Assembly: GCA_024277875.1 (NCBI GenBank) | Contig: JAJRUI010000023.1 | Coordinates: 1-32,481, forward strand | DNA from: Deferrisomatales bacterium | GTDB lineage: Bacteria > Desulfobacterota > Deferrisomatia > Deferrisomatales > Deferrisomataceae | Direction of reading: 5' to 3' | DNA length: 32,481 nucleotides | Shown here: positions 24,342 through 32,247 of the stretch, piece by piece | Layout: every line of letters starts with the position of its first letter | Position numbering within the stretch: the stretch's first letter is position 1 | Program-made: the position numbers and the translations under genes | The notes under the pieces: generated by a model | What the model saw: the letters and a program-made list of their open reading frames with translations, nothing else | Database searches by the model: none | Told to the model about the DNA's origin: nothing

Positions 24342-24371
24342 TTGACGTTCTCGAACCCGCTCTGCTACGTT
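24342..24371 (+). promoter_or_regulatory. Candidate promoter for scpA operon
   Basis: TTGACG (24342-24347), an 18-bp spacer and TACGTT (24366-24371), about 68 bp before the scpA ATG. It sits back to back with the minus-strand promoter of the dGTPase-like gene. Confidence 0.5.
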
Positions 24372-24439
24372 CCGGACACCGGACCGGCCGGAGTTCTCCC
24401 GCCCGCCGCAGCCTTGTGCGGCCCCCTCCCGGACACGCC

Positions 24440-25234
24440 ATGACCCAGGACGACCGCCACGCGATCCTGTTCGAGGAGGGGCACACCTACAAGGTGCGGC
24501 TCGACGGGTTCGAGGGGCCCCTGGACCTGTTGCTGCACCTGATCCGGCGGCACCGGTACGACATCTACGACATCCCGATCGCCCGGATCCTCGAGGAGTA
24601 TCTCGGGGTGATCGAACTGCTGCACGAGCTGTACCTGGACGTGGCCGGGGAGTTCCTGGTGATGGCGGCCACCCTGGCCGAGATCAAGTCCCGGATGCTC
24701 CTGCCGTCGCCCCGGGAGGACGGGGAAAGGGGCGCGGAAGAGGGCGAGGACCCCCGGGCCGAACTGGTCCGGCGGCTCGTGGAGTACGAACGGATCCGGG
24801 CGGCGGCCGAGCGGCTGGAGGAGCGGCCCCGGCTCGGCCGGGAGGTGTTCTCCCGGCCGTGGCGGGCGCCCGACCTGGACGGGCTGGACGTGCCCGAGGC
24901 GCCCGTGGACGCGGACCTGTTCCAGCTCCTGGTGGCGTTCAAGGAACTGGTGGACGAGTCCCCGGCCGAGTTCGTGGAGGAGGTGGTGCGCCAGCGGATC
25001 TCGCTCCAGGAGGCGATGCAGGACATCCTGGAGCAGTTCCGGCGGGTGCCCGGGGCCGGCCTGTCGTTCCGGGAGCTGTTCCCGCCCCGGCCGCCCCGGG
25101 AGCGGCTGGTGGCCACCTTCCTGGCCCTGCTGGAGCTGGTGCGCCTGCAGGCGGTGCGGGTGGTCCAGGCAGCCCCGTTCGGGGAGATCCGGTTGTACGC
25201 CGTCGCGGGCGACGAGGAGGACGCGGGTGGATGA
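24440..25234 (+). CDS. scpA: Segregation and condensation protein A
   Basis: A 264-residue kleisin subunit of the SMC-ScpAB condensin. It bridges SMC heads in chromosome organisation and segregation. The N-terminus has VRLDGFEGPLDLLLHLIRRHRYDIYDIPIARILEEYL, the SMC-neck binding helices. AGEFLVMAATLAEIKSRMLLP follows, then a charged central part, and a C-terminal winged-helix region ending FGEIRLYAV. ATG 24440 is preferred over an upstream in-frame ATG at 24416 since homologues begin close to this Met. The stop overlaps the scpB start region, so the pair is coupled. Confidence 0.93.
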   Translation: MTQDDRHAILFEEGHTYKVRLDGFEGPLDLLLHLIRRHRYDIYDIPIARILEEYLGVIELLHELYLDVAGEFLVMAATLAEIKSRMLLPSPREDGERGAEEGEDPRAELVRRLVEYERIRAAAERLEERPRLGREVFSRPWRAPDLDGLDVPEAPVDADLFQLLVAFKELVDESPAEFVEEVVRQRISLQEAMQDILEQFRRVPGAGLSFRELFPPRPPRERLVATFLALLELVRLQAVRVVQAAPFGEIRLYAVAGDEEDAGG

Positions 25235-25784
25235 GGCGACCCTGACCCGGGCGGTGGAGGCCGTGCTGTTCGTGTCCCCCGAGCCCGTGCCCCTGGCCCG
25301 GCTCGAGGTCGTGTTCGGCCCGGACGGCGCCGACCGGGCTGCCCTGCGCGCGGCCCTGGACCGCCTCGGCCGCAGCCTGGACGGCCGCGGCGTGGAACTG
25401 CGGGAGGTGGCCGGCGGGTACCAGCTGCGCACCCGGCCCGACCTGGCGCCGGTCCTGGCGCGCCTGGAGGTGCCCCGGCCGGTGCGCCTGAGCCGGGCCG
25501 CGCTGGAGACCCTGGCCCTGGTGGCGTACCGCCAGCCCGTGACCCGCGCCGAGGTGGAGGACGTGCGGGGGGTGGACACCGGCGGCGTGCTCAAGACCCT
25601 GCTCGAGCGGGGGCTGGTGCGGATCCTGGGCAAGAAGGACGTGCCCGGCCGGCCCTTGCTCTACGGCACGACCCCCCGGTTCCTGGAGGCGTTCGGCCTG
25701 GCGTCCCTGTCCGAGCTGCCGAGCCTGCGGGAGATCGACGAACTGCTCGGCACCCGGGGGGAGGGGGAAGACGATGGCGGCTGA
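25227..25784 (+). CDS. scpB: Segregation and condensation protein B
   Basis: A 185-residue ScpB, the winged-helix dimer that binds ScpA in the SMC complex. It shows ATLTRAVEAVLFVSPEPVPL, ELREVAGGYQLRTRPDL, LSRAALETLALVAYRQPVTRAEVEDVRGVDTGGVLKTLLERGLVRILGKKDVPGRP and YGTTPRFLEAFGL, covering both wings. The start is GTG 25227 with GAGGAGG at 25214-25220; an ATG at 25231 is out of frame. It overlaps scpA by 8 bp and the downstream rluB by 11 bp. Confidence 0.93.
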   Translation: MDEATLTRAVEAVLFVSPEPVPLARLEVVFGPDGADRAALRAALDRLGRSLDGRGVELREVAGGYQLRTRPDLAPVLARLEVPRPVRLSRAALETLALVAYRQPVTRAEVEDVRGVDTGGVLKTLLERGLVRILGKKDVPGRPLLYGTTPRFLEAFGLASLSELPSLREIDELLGTRGEGEDDGG

Positions 25785-26544
25785 GCGGCTCCAGAAGGTG
25801 CTCGCCAACCGGGGCGTGGCGTCCCGGCGGGAGGCCGAGGCGTGGATCCGGGCGGGGCGGGTGCGGGTCAACGGCCGGGTGGTCACCGAGATGGGCGTGC
25901 GGGTCGACCCGGACCGGGACGCGATCGAGACCGACGGCCGGCCCCTGCCGGCCGCGCCGCGCCGGCTGGTGCTGGTGCTGAACAAGCCCGAGGGGTACGT
26001 GACCACCGTGCGCGACCCCCACGCGGACCGCACCGTGATGGACCTGGTGGGGGACGCCCCCGGGCGGGTGTACCCGGTGGGGCGCCTCGACCGGGAGACC
26101 AAGGGGGTGCTCCTGTTCACCAACGACGGCGACCTGGCCCACCGGCTGCTCCACCCGAGCCGCGGGGTGGACAAGGTGTACGAGGTGGTGGCTGCCGGCC
26201 GCCTGGGCCCGGCGGCCGTCGACCGGTTGAAACGGGGGGTGGACCTGGACGACGGGCGGACCGCCCCGGCCCGGGTGTGGGCGGTGCGCCGGGAGGCCGG
26301 CCGCACCCGGTTCCGGATCGCCCTGCACGAAGGGCGCAAGCGCCAGGTGCGGCGCATGGTCGGCGAGGTGGGCGGCCGGGTGCTCGACCTGACCCGGGTC
26401 GCGTTCGGCCCGGTGGAGGCGGCCGGCCTGGCCGAGGGCGCGTGGCGGCCGCTGCGGCCGGCCGAACTCGCGGCCCTGGAGCGGGCCGCCGGGCTCCGCT
26501 CCGCTCCGGCCCGGCGCCGGCGCGGCAGGGGGGGGCGGCGGTGA
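25774..26544 (+). CDS. rluB: Pseudouridine synthase, RluB/RsuA family
   Basis: A 256-residue pseudouridine synthase that isomerises uridine in rRNA; RluB acts at 2605 of 23S rRNA and the close relatives RsuA and RluF elsewhere, so the site is not certain. An N-terminal S4 RNA-binding domain (ERLQKVLANRGVASRREAEAWIRAGRVRVNGRVV) is followed by the catalytic domain with NKPEGYVTT and catalytic D106 in GRLDRET. The LHEGRKRQVRRM motif follows, then a basic Arg-rich tail. The scpA-scpB-rluB order is common in bacteria and supports the call. It overlaps scpB by 11 bp and pheA by 4 bp (GTGA). Confidence 0.88.
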   Translation: MAAERLQKVLANRGVASRREAEAWIRAGRVRVNGRVVTEMGVRVDPDRDAIETDGRPLPAAPRRLVLVLNKPEGYVTTVRDPHADRTVMDLVGDAPGRVYPVGRLDRETKGVLLFTNDGDLAHRLLHPSRGVDKVYEVVAAGRLGPAAVDRLKRGVDLDDGRTAPARVWAVRREAGRTRFRIALHEGRKRQVRRMVGEVGGRVLDLTRVAFGPVEAAGLAEGAWRPLRPAELAALERAAGLRSAPARRRRGRGGRR

Positions 26545-27641
26545 GCCGGAAACCCGACCTGGCCGACCTGCGGCGCGAGATCGACGCCCTCGACGACCGG
26601 ATCCTCGAGCTGCTCAACGACCGGGCCCGGGTGGCCCACCGGGTCGGGCAGCTCAAGCGCCGGGCCGGCGCAGCCGCCTACGCCCCGGGCCGGGAAGAGG
26701 ACCTGGTGCGCCGGCTTCGCGAGCGCAACCCGGGCCCGTTCCCGGACCGGGCGATCCGGCCGGTGTGGCGGGAGATCATCTCGGCCTCCCTGTCCCTGGA
26801 GGCTCCGCTGACCGTGGCCTACCTCGGGCCGCCGGCCACCTTCACCCACCAGGCGTGCCAGCAGCGGTTCGGCCTGTCCGCCCGGTACGCGCCCGCGGGC
26901 ACGATCAGCGAGGTGTTCGAGGTGGTGGAGAAGGGCAAGGCGTCCTACGGCGTGGTGCCGGTGGAGAACACGACCGAGGGCGCGGTGACCCACACCCTGG
27001 ACATGTTCGTCCGGTCCGACCTGCAGATCGTGGCCGAGGTGTTCTTGCCCGTGGCCCACCACCTGATGAACCGGTCGGGCCGGCTCGAGGACGTGGAACG
27101 GGTGTACTCACATCCCCACGCCCTGGCCCAGTGCCGGCGGTGGCTCGAGGCGCGCCTGCCCGGGGTGCCGGTGCTGGACGCGCCGAGCACGGCCCACGCC
27201 GCGCGGCTGGCGGCCGAGGAACCCCGGGCCGCGGCCGTGGCCGGTGCCCTGGCCGCGGACCTGTACGGCCTCGAGACCGTGGAGGCCCGGATCGAGGACG
27301 ACGCCCGCAACGTCACCCGGTTCCTCGTGATCGGGCCCCACCGGCCCGCGCCCAGCGGTCGGGACAAGACCTCGCTCCTGTTCGCGGTCCGGGACGAGGT
27401 GGGCGCCCTGTACCACATGTTGCGGCCGTTCTACGACGCCGGGGTCAACCTGACCAAGATCGAGTCCCGGCCCCTCCGGGGGGAGGCGTGGCAGTACGTG
27501 TTCTTCGTGGACTGCGAGGGGCACGTGACCGAGCCCGGCCTGACCCGGGCCGTTGCCGAGCTGGAGGGACGGTGCCGGTTCCTGCGGGTGATCGGCTCGT
27601 ACCCGTGCGCCGCGCCCCCCCACCGGGACGGGCCGGGGTAG
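26541..27641 (+). CDS. pheA: Bifunctional chorismate mutase / prephenate dehydratase
   Basis: A 366-residue P-protein making phenylpyruvate from chorismate. Residues 1-85 form an AroQ-type mutase (LRREIDALDDRILELLNDRARVAHRVGQLKRR). Residues about 90-270 form the dehydratase with VAYLGPPATFTHQAC, GVVPVENTTEGAV and the catalytic NVTRF. Residues about 280-355 form an ACT domain with GALYHMLRPF and the ESRP motif that binds phenylalanine, so feedback inhibition is expected. The start is the GTG overlapping the rluB stop (26541-26544), so it is coupled to the scp-rluB operon and opens the aromatic cluster. Confidence 0.95.
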   Translation: MSRKPDLADLRREIDALDDRILELLNDRARVAHRVGQLKRRAGAAAYAPGREEDLVRRLRERNPGPFPDRAIRPVWREIISASLSLEAPLTVAYLGPPATFTHQACQQRFGLSARYAPAGTISEVFEVVEKGKASYGVVPVENTTEGAVTHTLDMFVRSDLQIVAEVFLPVAHHLMNRSGRLEDVERVYSHPHALAQCRRWLEARLPGVPVLDAPSTAHAARLAAEEPRAAAVAGALAADLYGLETVEARIEDDARNVTRFLVIGPHRPAPSGRDKTSLLFAVRDEVGALYHMLRPFYDAGVNLTKIESRPLRGEAWQYVFFVDCEGHVTEPGLTRAVAELEGRCRFLRVIGSYPCAAPPHRDGPG

Positions 27642-27660
27642 GGCGGATCCGCCCCGGGGC

Positions 27661-27689
27661 TGGACTCCGGGGGAGGATCGGGCTATACA
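27661..27689 (+). promoter_or_regulatory. Candidate internal promoter for hisC
   Basis: TGGACT (27661-27666), a 17-bp spacer and TATACA (27684-27689), 39 bp before the hisC ATG. This would give hisC its own start within the aromatic cluster. Confidence 0.5.
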
Positions 27690-27728
27690 GAGCGTTTCTT
27701 TTCAACCCCGATTCGGGAACCTCCCGCC

Positions 27729-28823
27729 ATGAGCGAATCCCCGTTTTCCGGGCTGGTCAGCCCCCAGGTCCTGGACCTCGAGCCGTACGTGCCGGGCAAG
27801 CCGATCGACGAACTCCGGCGGGAGCGCGGGCTCGAGCGGGTGGTCAAGCTCGCCAGCAACGAGAACCCCCTGGGACCGTCCCCGGCCGGCGTGGCCGCCC
27901 TGGAGGCTGCCGCAGCCGGCGTGCACCGGTACCCGGACGGGTACGGGTTCGCCCTGAAAAGCGCCCTGGCCGCGTTCTGGGACCTGCCCCCCGACCACTT
28001 CGTCCTCGGCAACGGGTCGTCCGAGGTGATCGAGATGGTGGTGCGGCTCCTCGTGCGGCCGGGGCGGTCCGTGGTCCTGGCCAGCCCGTCGTTCAGCATC
28101 TACGAGATCGCGGTCCGCGCCCAGGGGGGACGGGTCGTGAAGGTGCCGCTCCGGGACCACGCCGTGGACCTGGACGCGGTGGCCGACGCGGCCGCGGGAG
28201 CGGCCCTGGTGATCCTGGGCAACCCCAACAACCCCACGGGTACGATCTTCCGGCGGCCGGAGTGGGAGCGGTTCCTGTCCCGGGTGCCGGCCGGCACGGC
28301 CGTGCTCCTGGACGAGGCGTACGCCGAGTTCGCGGTGGATCCTGGCTTTCCGCAGGGGCGGGACCACCTGGCCGACGACCGGCCGCTGGTGGTGGTGCGC
28401 ACCTTCTCCAAGGCGTACGGGCTGGCCGGGGTGCGCATCGGGTACGGGATCGCGCCCCCGGGCCTGGTGGACTACTTGAACCGGCTGCGGCTGCCGTTCA
28501 ACGCCAACGGGCCGGCCCAGGCCGCGGCAGCGGCCGCCCTGGGAGATCGTGCCCACCTGGGGCGGTCGGTGGCGGTGGCCCGGGCCGGCCTGAAGCGCCT
28601 GTACCGGCTGTTCGACGCGGCCGGACTCGGGTACGTGCCCAGCCAGGCGAACTTCGTGGTGGTGCGGGTCGGGGACGGCGACTGGATGTACCGCGCCCTG
28701 CTCGAGCGGGGCGTGATCGTGCGCTCGGCGCGCAGCTTCGGCATGCCGGACTGGATCCGGGTCTCCGTGGGCCTGCCCGAAGAGTTGGACCGGTTCGAGG
28801 CCGCGCTGGACGAACTGCTGTAG
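27729..28823 (+). CDS. hisC: Histidinol-phosphate / aromatic aminotransferase
   Basis: A 364-residue fold-type I PLP aminotransferase of the HisC group. It shows LASNENPLGPSP, GNGSSEVIEMVVRLL, LGNPNNPTGT, LLDEAYAEF, the PLP lysine K228 in TFSKAYGLAGVRIGYG, and a C-terminal SFGMPDWIRVSVGLPEE with the substrate-carboxylate Arg. HisC converts imidazole-acetol phosphate to histidinol phosphate. Here it lies between pheA and the DAHP synthase with no other his gene, so it may mainly transaminate phenylpyruvate and 4-hydroxyphenylpyruvate, as some HisC homologues do. Its TAG stop is also the first base triplet of the multi-hairpin copy B. Confidence 0.9.
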   Translation: MSESPFSGLVSPQVLDLEPYVPGKPIDELRRERGLERVVKLASNENPLGPSPAGVAALEAAAAGVHRYPDGYGFALKSALAAFWDLPPDHFVLGNGSSEVIEMVVRLLVRPGRSVVLASPSFSIYEIAVRAQGGRVVKVPLRDHAVDLDAVADAAAGAALVILGNPNNPTGTIFRRPEWERFLSRVPAGTAVLLDEAYAEFAVDPGFPQGRDHLADDRPLVVVRTFSKAYGLAGVRIGYGIAPPGLVDYLNRLRLPFNANGPAQAAAAAALGDRAHLGRSVAVARAGLKRLYRLFDAAGLGYVPSQANFVVVRVGDGDWMYRALLERGVIVRSARSFGMPDWIRVSVGLPEELDRFEAALDELL

Positions 28824-28980
28824 CCGGTTGCGGAAATAGCAACTCGCTACGCGCCCCACGGAAGGGGCGCCAAATCACAAGGTTTGAAAAACCGAGTGCT
28901 TTGTAAGGCTTCGACGGGGCCGTCCCCGAGAAGCCATCGCTGAAAAACCCACGGACGGGGTTTTTCAGAATCCTGGTAGC
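28821..28980 (-). repeat. Multi-hairpin dispersed element, copy B (inverted relative to copy A)
   Basis: A shorter copy of the 12025-12258 element. Hairpins are at 28821-28849 (GTTGC/GCAAC with outer TAGC/GCTA), 28851-28870 (GCGCCCC/GGGGCGC), 28881-28893 (GGTTT/AAACC), 28915-28928, and 28940-28968 (11-bp stem). The linear motif GCCAAATCACAA (28869-28880) is the complement of that in copy A. The central hairpins of copy A are missing and replaced by about 20 bp. Stems differ from copy A by paired changes. The element starts exactly at the hisC stop codon and separates hisC from the DAHP synthase gene. Confidence 0.88.
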
Positions 28981-28997
28981 CCGGGGCGTTCCCGGGC
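28979..28997 (+). promoter_or_regulatory. Hairpin just upstream of the DAHP synthase ribosome site
   Basis: GCCCGGG (28979-28985), loop GCGTT, CCCGGGC (28991-28997): a perfect 7-bp stem ending a few bases before the GGGAGGA ribosome site (29003-29009) and the TTG start at 29014. It could influence translation or simply bound copy B of the repeat. Confidence 0.35.
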
Positions 28998-29013
28998 GGA
29001 GAGGGAGGATGCC

Positions 29014-30039
29014 TTGATCATCGTGTTGAAGCCCGGCCACCGGGAAGAGGACCGGCGCCAGCTCGTCCACACCCTGCGGGCCCTGGGCCTGTCGGTGCAC
29101 GAGTCCAAGGGGGCCAAGCGCACCCTGATCGGCGCCATCGGCGACGAAGACGTGCTCCGGGACTTGCCCCTGGCGTCCATGCCCGGGGTCGAGCAGGTGA
29201 TCCCGATCCTCAAGCCGTACAAACTGGTCGGCCGGGAGTTCAAACCCGACCCCACCGTGGTGGACGTGGCCGGGGTCCGGGTCGGGGACCGGGCGATCCA
29301 GGTGATCGCCGGCCCGTGCTCGATTGAGGACCGCCAGCTGCTGCTGGAAACGGCCCACGCGATCCGGGAGGCCGGGGCCACCCTGCTGCGGGGCGGCGCG
29401 TTCAAGCCCCGGAGCAGCCCGTACGCGTTCCAGGGGCTCGGGGAAAAGGGGCTCGAACTGCTGGCCGAGGCCCGGGAGGCCACCGGCCTGCCCGTGGTGA
29501 CCGAGCTGATGGACCCCCGGGACACCGTGCTCGTGGCCAAGTACGCCGACGTGGTGCAGATCGGCGCGCGCAACATGCACAACTTTCGGCTGCTCAAGGA
29601 GGTGGGCAACCTGACCAAGCCCGTGCTGATCAAGCGGGGCCTGGCCGCGACCCTCAAGGAGTGGCTGATGAGCGCCGAGTACGTGGCCAGCCAGGGAAAC
29701 CACCGGATCATCCTGTGCGAGCGCGGGATCCGCACGTTCGAGACCGCCACCCGCAACACCCTGGACGTGTCCGCCGTGCCCCTGCTGAAGCTGGAGACCC
29801 ACCTGCCCGTGGTGGTGGACCCCAGCCACGCGGCCGGCCGGTACGACCTGGTGGAGCCCCTGGCAAAGGCCGCAGTGGCCGCGGGAGCCGACGGCCTGAT
29901 GATCGAGGTCCACGCCCGGCCCGAGGAGGCGCTGTGCGACGGCAACCAGAGCCTCAAGCCCGACCGGTTCGCCCGGGTGGTGGCCGAGGTCGCGGCCGTG
30001 GCCCGGGCGGTGGGGCGCGACGTGGGGGAGCGCCCGTGA
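29014..30039 (+). CDS. aroF: 3-deoxy-7-phosphoheptulonate (DAHP) synthase, type I-beta with N-terminal regulatory domain
   Basis: A 341-residue enzyme that condenses PEP and erythrose-4-phosphate, the first step of the shikimate pathway. Residues 1-70 form a ferredoxin-like domain (MIIVLKPGHREEDRRQLVHTL) seen in Thermotoga-type enzymes, where it mediates tyrosine/phenylalanine inhibition. The TIM barrel has VIAGPCSIE, LLRGGAFKPRSSPYAFQGLG, VQIGARNMHNF, VLIKRGL and the metal segment VVDPSHAAGRYD. I chose TTG 29014 because of GGGAGGA just upstream and the exact match of the family N-terminus. The stop overlaps tyrA as GTGA. Confidence 0.93.
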   Translation: MIIVLKPGHREEDRRQLVHTLRALGLSVHESKGAKRTLIGAIGDEDVLRDLPLASMPGVEQVIPILKPYKLVGREFKPDPTVVDVAGVRVGDRAIQVIAGPCSIEDRQLLLETAHAIREAGATLLRGGAFKPRSSPYAFQGLGEKGLELLAEAREATGLPVVTELMDPRDTVLVAKYADVVQIGARNMHNFRLLKEVGNLTKPVLIKRGLAATLKEWLMSAEYVASQGNHRIILCERGIRTFETATRNTLDVSAVPLLKLETHLPVVVDPSHAAGRYDLVEPLAKAAVAAGADGLMIEVHARPEEALCDGNQSLKPDRFARVVAEVAAVARAVGRDVGERP

Positions 30040-30890
30040 CCCGGACGGTCGGGATCGTTGGACTCGGCCAGGTGGGCGGCAGCCTGGCCGCGGCCCTGCG
30101 CAGCGGCCGGGACGGGTGGACCGTGCGCGCGTTCGACCGCCGGCTGTCCGGGGTGGCCGCGGCCCGGGACCGCGGGTGGGTGGACGCGGTGGCCGAGACC
30201 CCCCGGGAGGCGGCCGAGGGAGCCGACCTGGTGGTGCTGGCCGCGCCGGTGCGGGGGATCCGCCAGCTGCTGCGAACCCTGGCCCCGGCCCTGGTCCCGG
30301 GCCAGGTGGTGACCGACGTGGGCAGCACCAAGGCCACGATCCTGGCCGAGGCCCGCAAGGCGTTGCCCGAAGGGGTCGCGTTCGTGGGCGGCCATCCCGT
30401 GGCCGGCACCGAACGCTCGGGCCTGGACAGCGCGTCCCCCCGGCTGTTCGAGGGACGCTACTGCGTGCTCACCCCCGAGCCCGACACCCCGGCCGGCGCC
30501 CTGGAGACGGTGGCCGGCCTGTGGCGGGCGGTGGGCTCCGAGGTGGTGCTGCTGGAGCCGGAGGTGCACGACCGGGTGTTCGCCTACGTGAGCCACCTGC
30601 CCCACGCCGTGGCGTTCGCCGCGGTCCAGGCCGTGCACGACGCCGTGACCCCCCGGCAGGTGAACCTCGGGGGCGGGTCCCTGCGGGACCTGACCCGGGT
30701 CGCCACCAGCTCGCCCGAGCTGTGGCGGGACGTGTGTCTGGAGAACCGGACCGCGCTCCTCGAGGCCATCGACGACCTGGTGGACCGCCTGGGCCGGCTG
30801 CGGGAGGCCGTGGACCGCGCGGACGAGCGCGAGATCGAGCGGCTGCTCGTGCCGGCCGGCCGCGCCCGGAGGACGATGTGGACGCCGTGA
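30036..30890 (+). CDS. tyrA: Prephenate dehydrogenase (TyrA family)
   Basis: A 284-residue NAD(P)-dependent dehydrogenase making 4-hydroxyphenylpyruvate from prephenate, or possibly tyrosine from arogenate. The Rossmann start is VGIVGLGQVGGSLAAAL. Further family motifs are DVGSTKATI, VGGHPVAGTERSGLDSA and the catalytic-region YVSHLPHAVAFA, then GGGSLRDLTRVATSSPELWRDV. No ACT domain follows, so inhibition by tyrosine is not obviously built in. The GTG start overlaps the DAHP synthase stop by 4 bp. Prephenate versus arogenate use cannot be told from the sequence. Confidence 0.92.
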   Translation: MTRTVGIVGLGQVGGSLAAALRSGRDGWTVRAFDRRLSGVAAARDRGWVDAVAETPREAAEGADLVVLAAPVRGIRQLLRTLAPALVPGQVVTDVGSTKATILAEARKALPEGVAFVGGHPVAGTERSGLDSASPRLFEGRYCVLTPEPDTPAGALETVAGLWRAVGSEVVLLEPEVHDRVFAYVSHLPHAVAFAAVQAVHDAVTPRQVNLGGGSLRDLTRVATSSPELWRDVCLENRTALLEAIDDLVDRLGRLREAVDRADEREIERLLVPAGRARRTMWTP

Positions 30891-32170
30891 CCGTGCCCGC
30901 GGCCGGCCCGGGCCGCGCGTGGGACCTGGAGGTCCCCGGGGACAAGTCGATCTCCCACCGGGCCCTGATCCTGTCCGCCCTGGCCGACGGCACCGCCCGG
31001 GTCTGGGGGCTCCAGGCCGGGCTGGACGTGGCCGCCACCCGCCGGGTGCTGGGGCGCCTCGGGGTGCGGATCGAGCCCGACGGGGACGGGTGGCGCGTGG
31101 AGGGCCGGGGCGTGGGCGGCCTGGCCGAGCCGGACGGGGTGCTGGACTGCGGCAACTCGGGCACCACCATGCGCCTCGCGGCCGGGGTGCTGGCCGGCCA
31201 CGGGTTCCTGTCGGTGCTGGCCGGGGACGCGAGCCTCCACGGCCGGCCCATGGCCCGGGTGCTGGACCCCCTGCGGGAGATGGGCGCCCTGGCCGTGGGC
31301 CGGGCCGAGGACACCCTGCCGCCCCTGGTGCTCCGGGGCGGCACCCTGCGGGCCCTGACCTGGACGTCCCCGGTGGCGAGCGCCCAGGTCAAGGGCGCGG
31401 TGCTCCTGGCCGGGCTCCACGCCCGGGGCACCACCCGGGTCGAGGAACCCGGCGCGTCCCGGGACCACACCGAGCGGATGCTGGCCGCCCAGGGCGCGTC
31501 CGTGGCCACGGGCCCCGGCTGGGTGGAGGTGGCGGGCCGCCCCCGGCTGCGGGCCCGGGACCTGGCGGTGCCCGGGGACCCGTCCGCTGCCGCGTTCTGG
31601 GCGGCGGCGGCGCTGCTCGTGCCGGGCGGCCGGGCCGTGGTCCGGGGGGTGACCCTCAACCCGACCCGCACCGGGCTCTTCCGGATCCTCCGGCGGATGG
31701 GCGCGTCCGTGGAGCTGGTACCCACCGGCGAGGCGTGCGGCGAGCCCGTGGGCGACGTGCGGGTCGAACACGGCCCGCTCCAGGGGGTCGAGATCGGGCC
31801 GGACGAGGTGCCCGCGGCCATCGACGAGTTCCCGGTGCTGGGCGCGGTGGCCGCCGTGGCCCGGGGCGAGACCGTGGTGCGGGGCGCGGCAGAGCTGCGG
31901 CACAAAGAGTCCGACCGGATCGGCCTGTTGGCCGGAGAACTCGCCCGGGCCGGAGTGGCGGTGGACACGTTCGCCGACGGGTTCCGGATCCGCGGGGGCG
32001 GGCCGCTCTCGTCGGCCCGGTTCCGCAGCCACGGCGACCACCGTCTGGCCATGGCCCTGGGCGTGCTGTGCCTGGCGCTGCCCCAGGGCGGCCGGGTGGA
32101 GGGCGCGGCTGCGGCCGACGTGTCCTACCCCGGGTTCTGGGCGGCCCTGGCCGGCGGGGCCCGGCCGTGA
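30878..32170 (+). CDS. aroA: 3-phosphoshikimate 1-carboxyvinyltransferase (EPSP synthase)
   Basis: A 430-residue EPSP synthase, joining PEP to shikimate-3-phosphate. Motifs are PGDKSISHRALILSALADG, DCGNSGTTMRLAAG, LHGRPMARVLDPLREMGA, SAQVKGAVLLAGL, DHTERML, IDEFPVLGAVAAVARG, AAELRHKESDRI and SHGDHRLAMAL, spanning both globular domains. The GNSGTTMRL loop differs from the GNAGTAMRPL of E. coli. The GTG at 30878 has GGAGG at 30868-30872 and overlaps tyrA by 13 bp. It is the last complete gene of the aromatic operon. Confidence 0.95.
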   Translation: MDAVTVPAAGPGRAWDLEVPGDKSISHRALILSALADGTARVWGLQAGLDVAATRRVLGRLGVRIEPDGDGWRVEGRGVGGLAEPDGVLDCGNSGTTMRLAAGVLAGHGFLSVLAGDASLHGRPMARVLDPLREMGALAVGRAEDTLPPLVLRGGTLRALTWTSPVASAQVKGAVLLAGLHARGTTRVEEPGASRDHTERMLAAQGASVATGPGWVEVAGRPRLRARDLAVPGDPSAAAFWAAAALLVPGGRAVVRGVTLNPTRTGLFRILRRMGASVELVPTGEACGEPVGDVRVEHGPLQGVEIGPDEVPAAIDEFPVLGAVAAVARGETVVRGAAELRHKESDRIGLLAGELARAGVAVDTFADGFRIRGGGPLSSARFRSHGDHRLAMALGVLCLALPQGGRVEGAAAADVSYPGFWAALAGGARP

Positions 32171-32247
32171 AATTGGCGGGCACCACCCCGAGCATCCCCG
32201 AGCGAGAAGAGCGGCTCCGGCGAAACTTTCGTTGGTTTTTATACTAA
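32167..32247 (+). pseudogene. Short reading frame coupled to aroA, possibly a truncated gene start
   Basis: A 26-codon frame starts with a GTG overlapping the aroA TGA (GTGA, 32167-32170), the same junction type seen at pheA and tyrA. It ends ERLRRNFRWFLY then TAA at 32245-32247. The RNFRWFLY ending resembles the cytoplasmic lead-in to the first helix of some major-facilitator transporters, so this may be the 5' end of a gene cut off at about 32240. The base composition turns A/T-rich there. It could equally be a chance frame. Confidence 0.25.
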
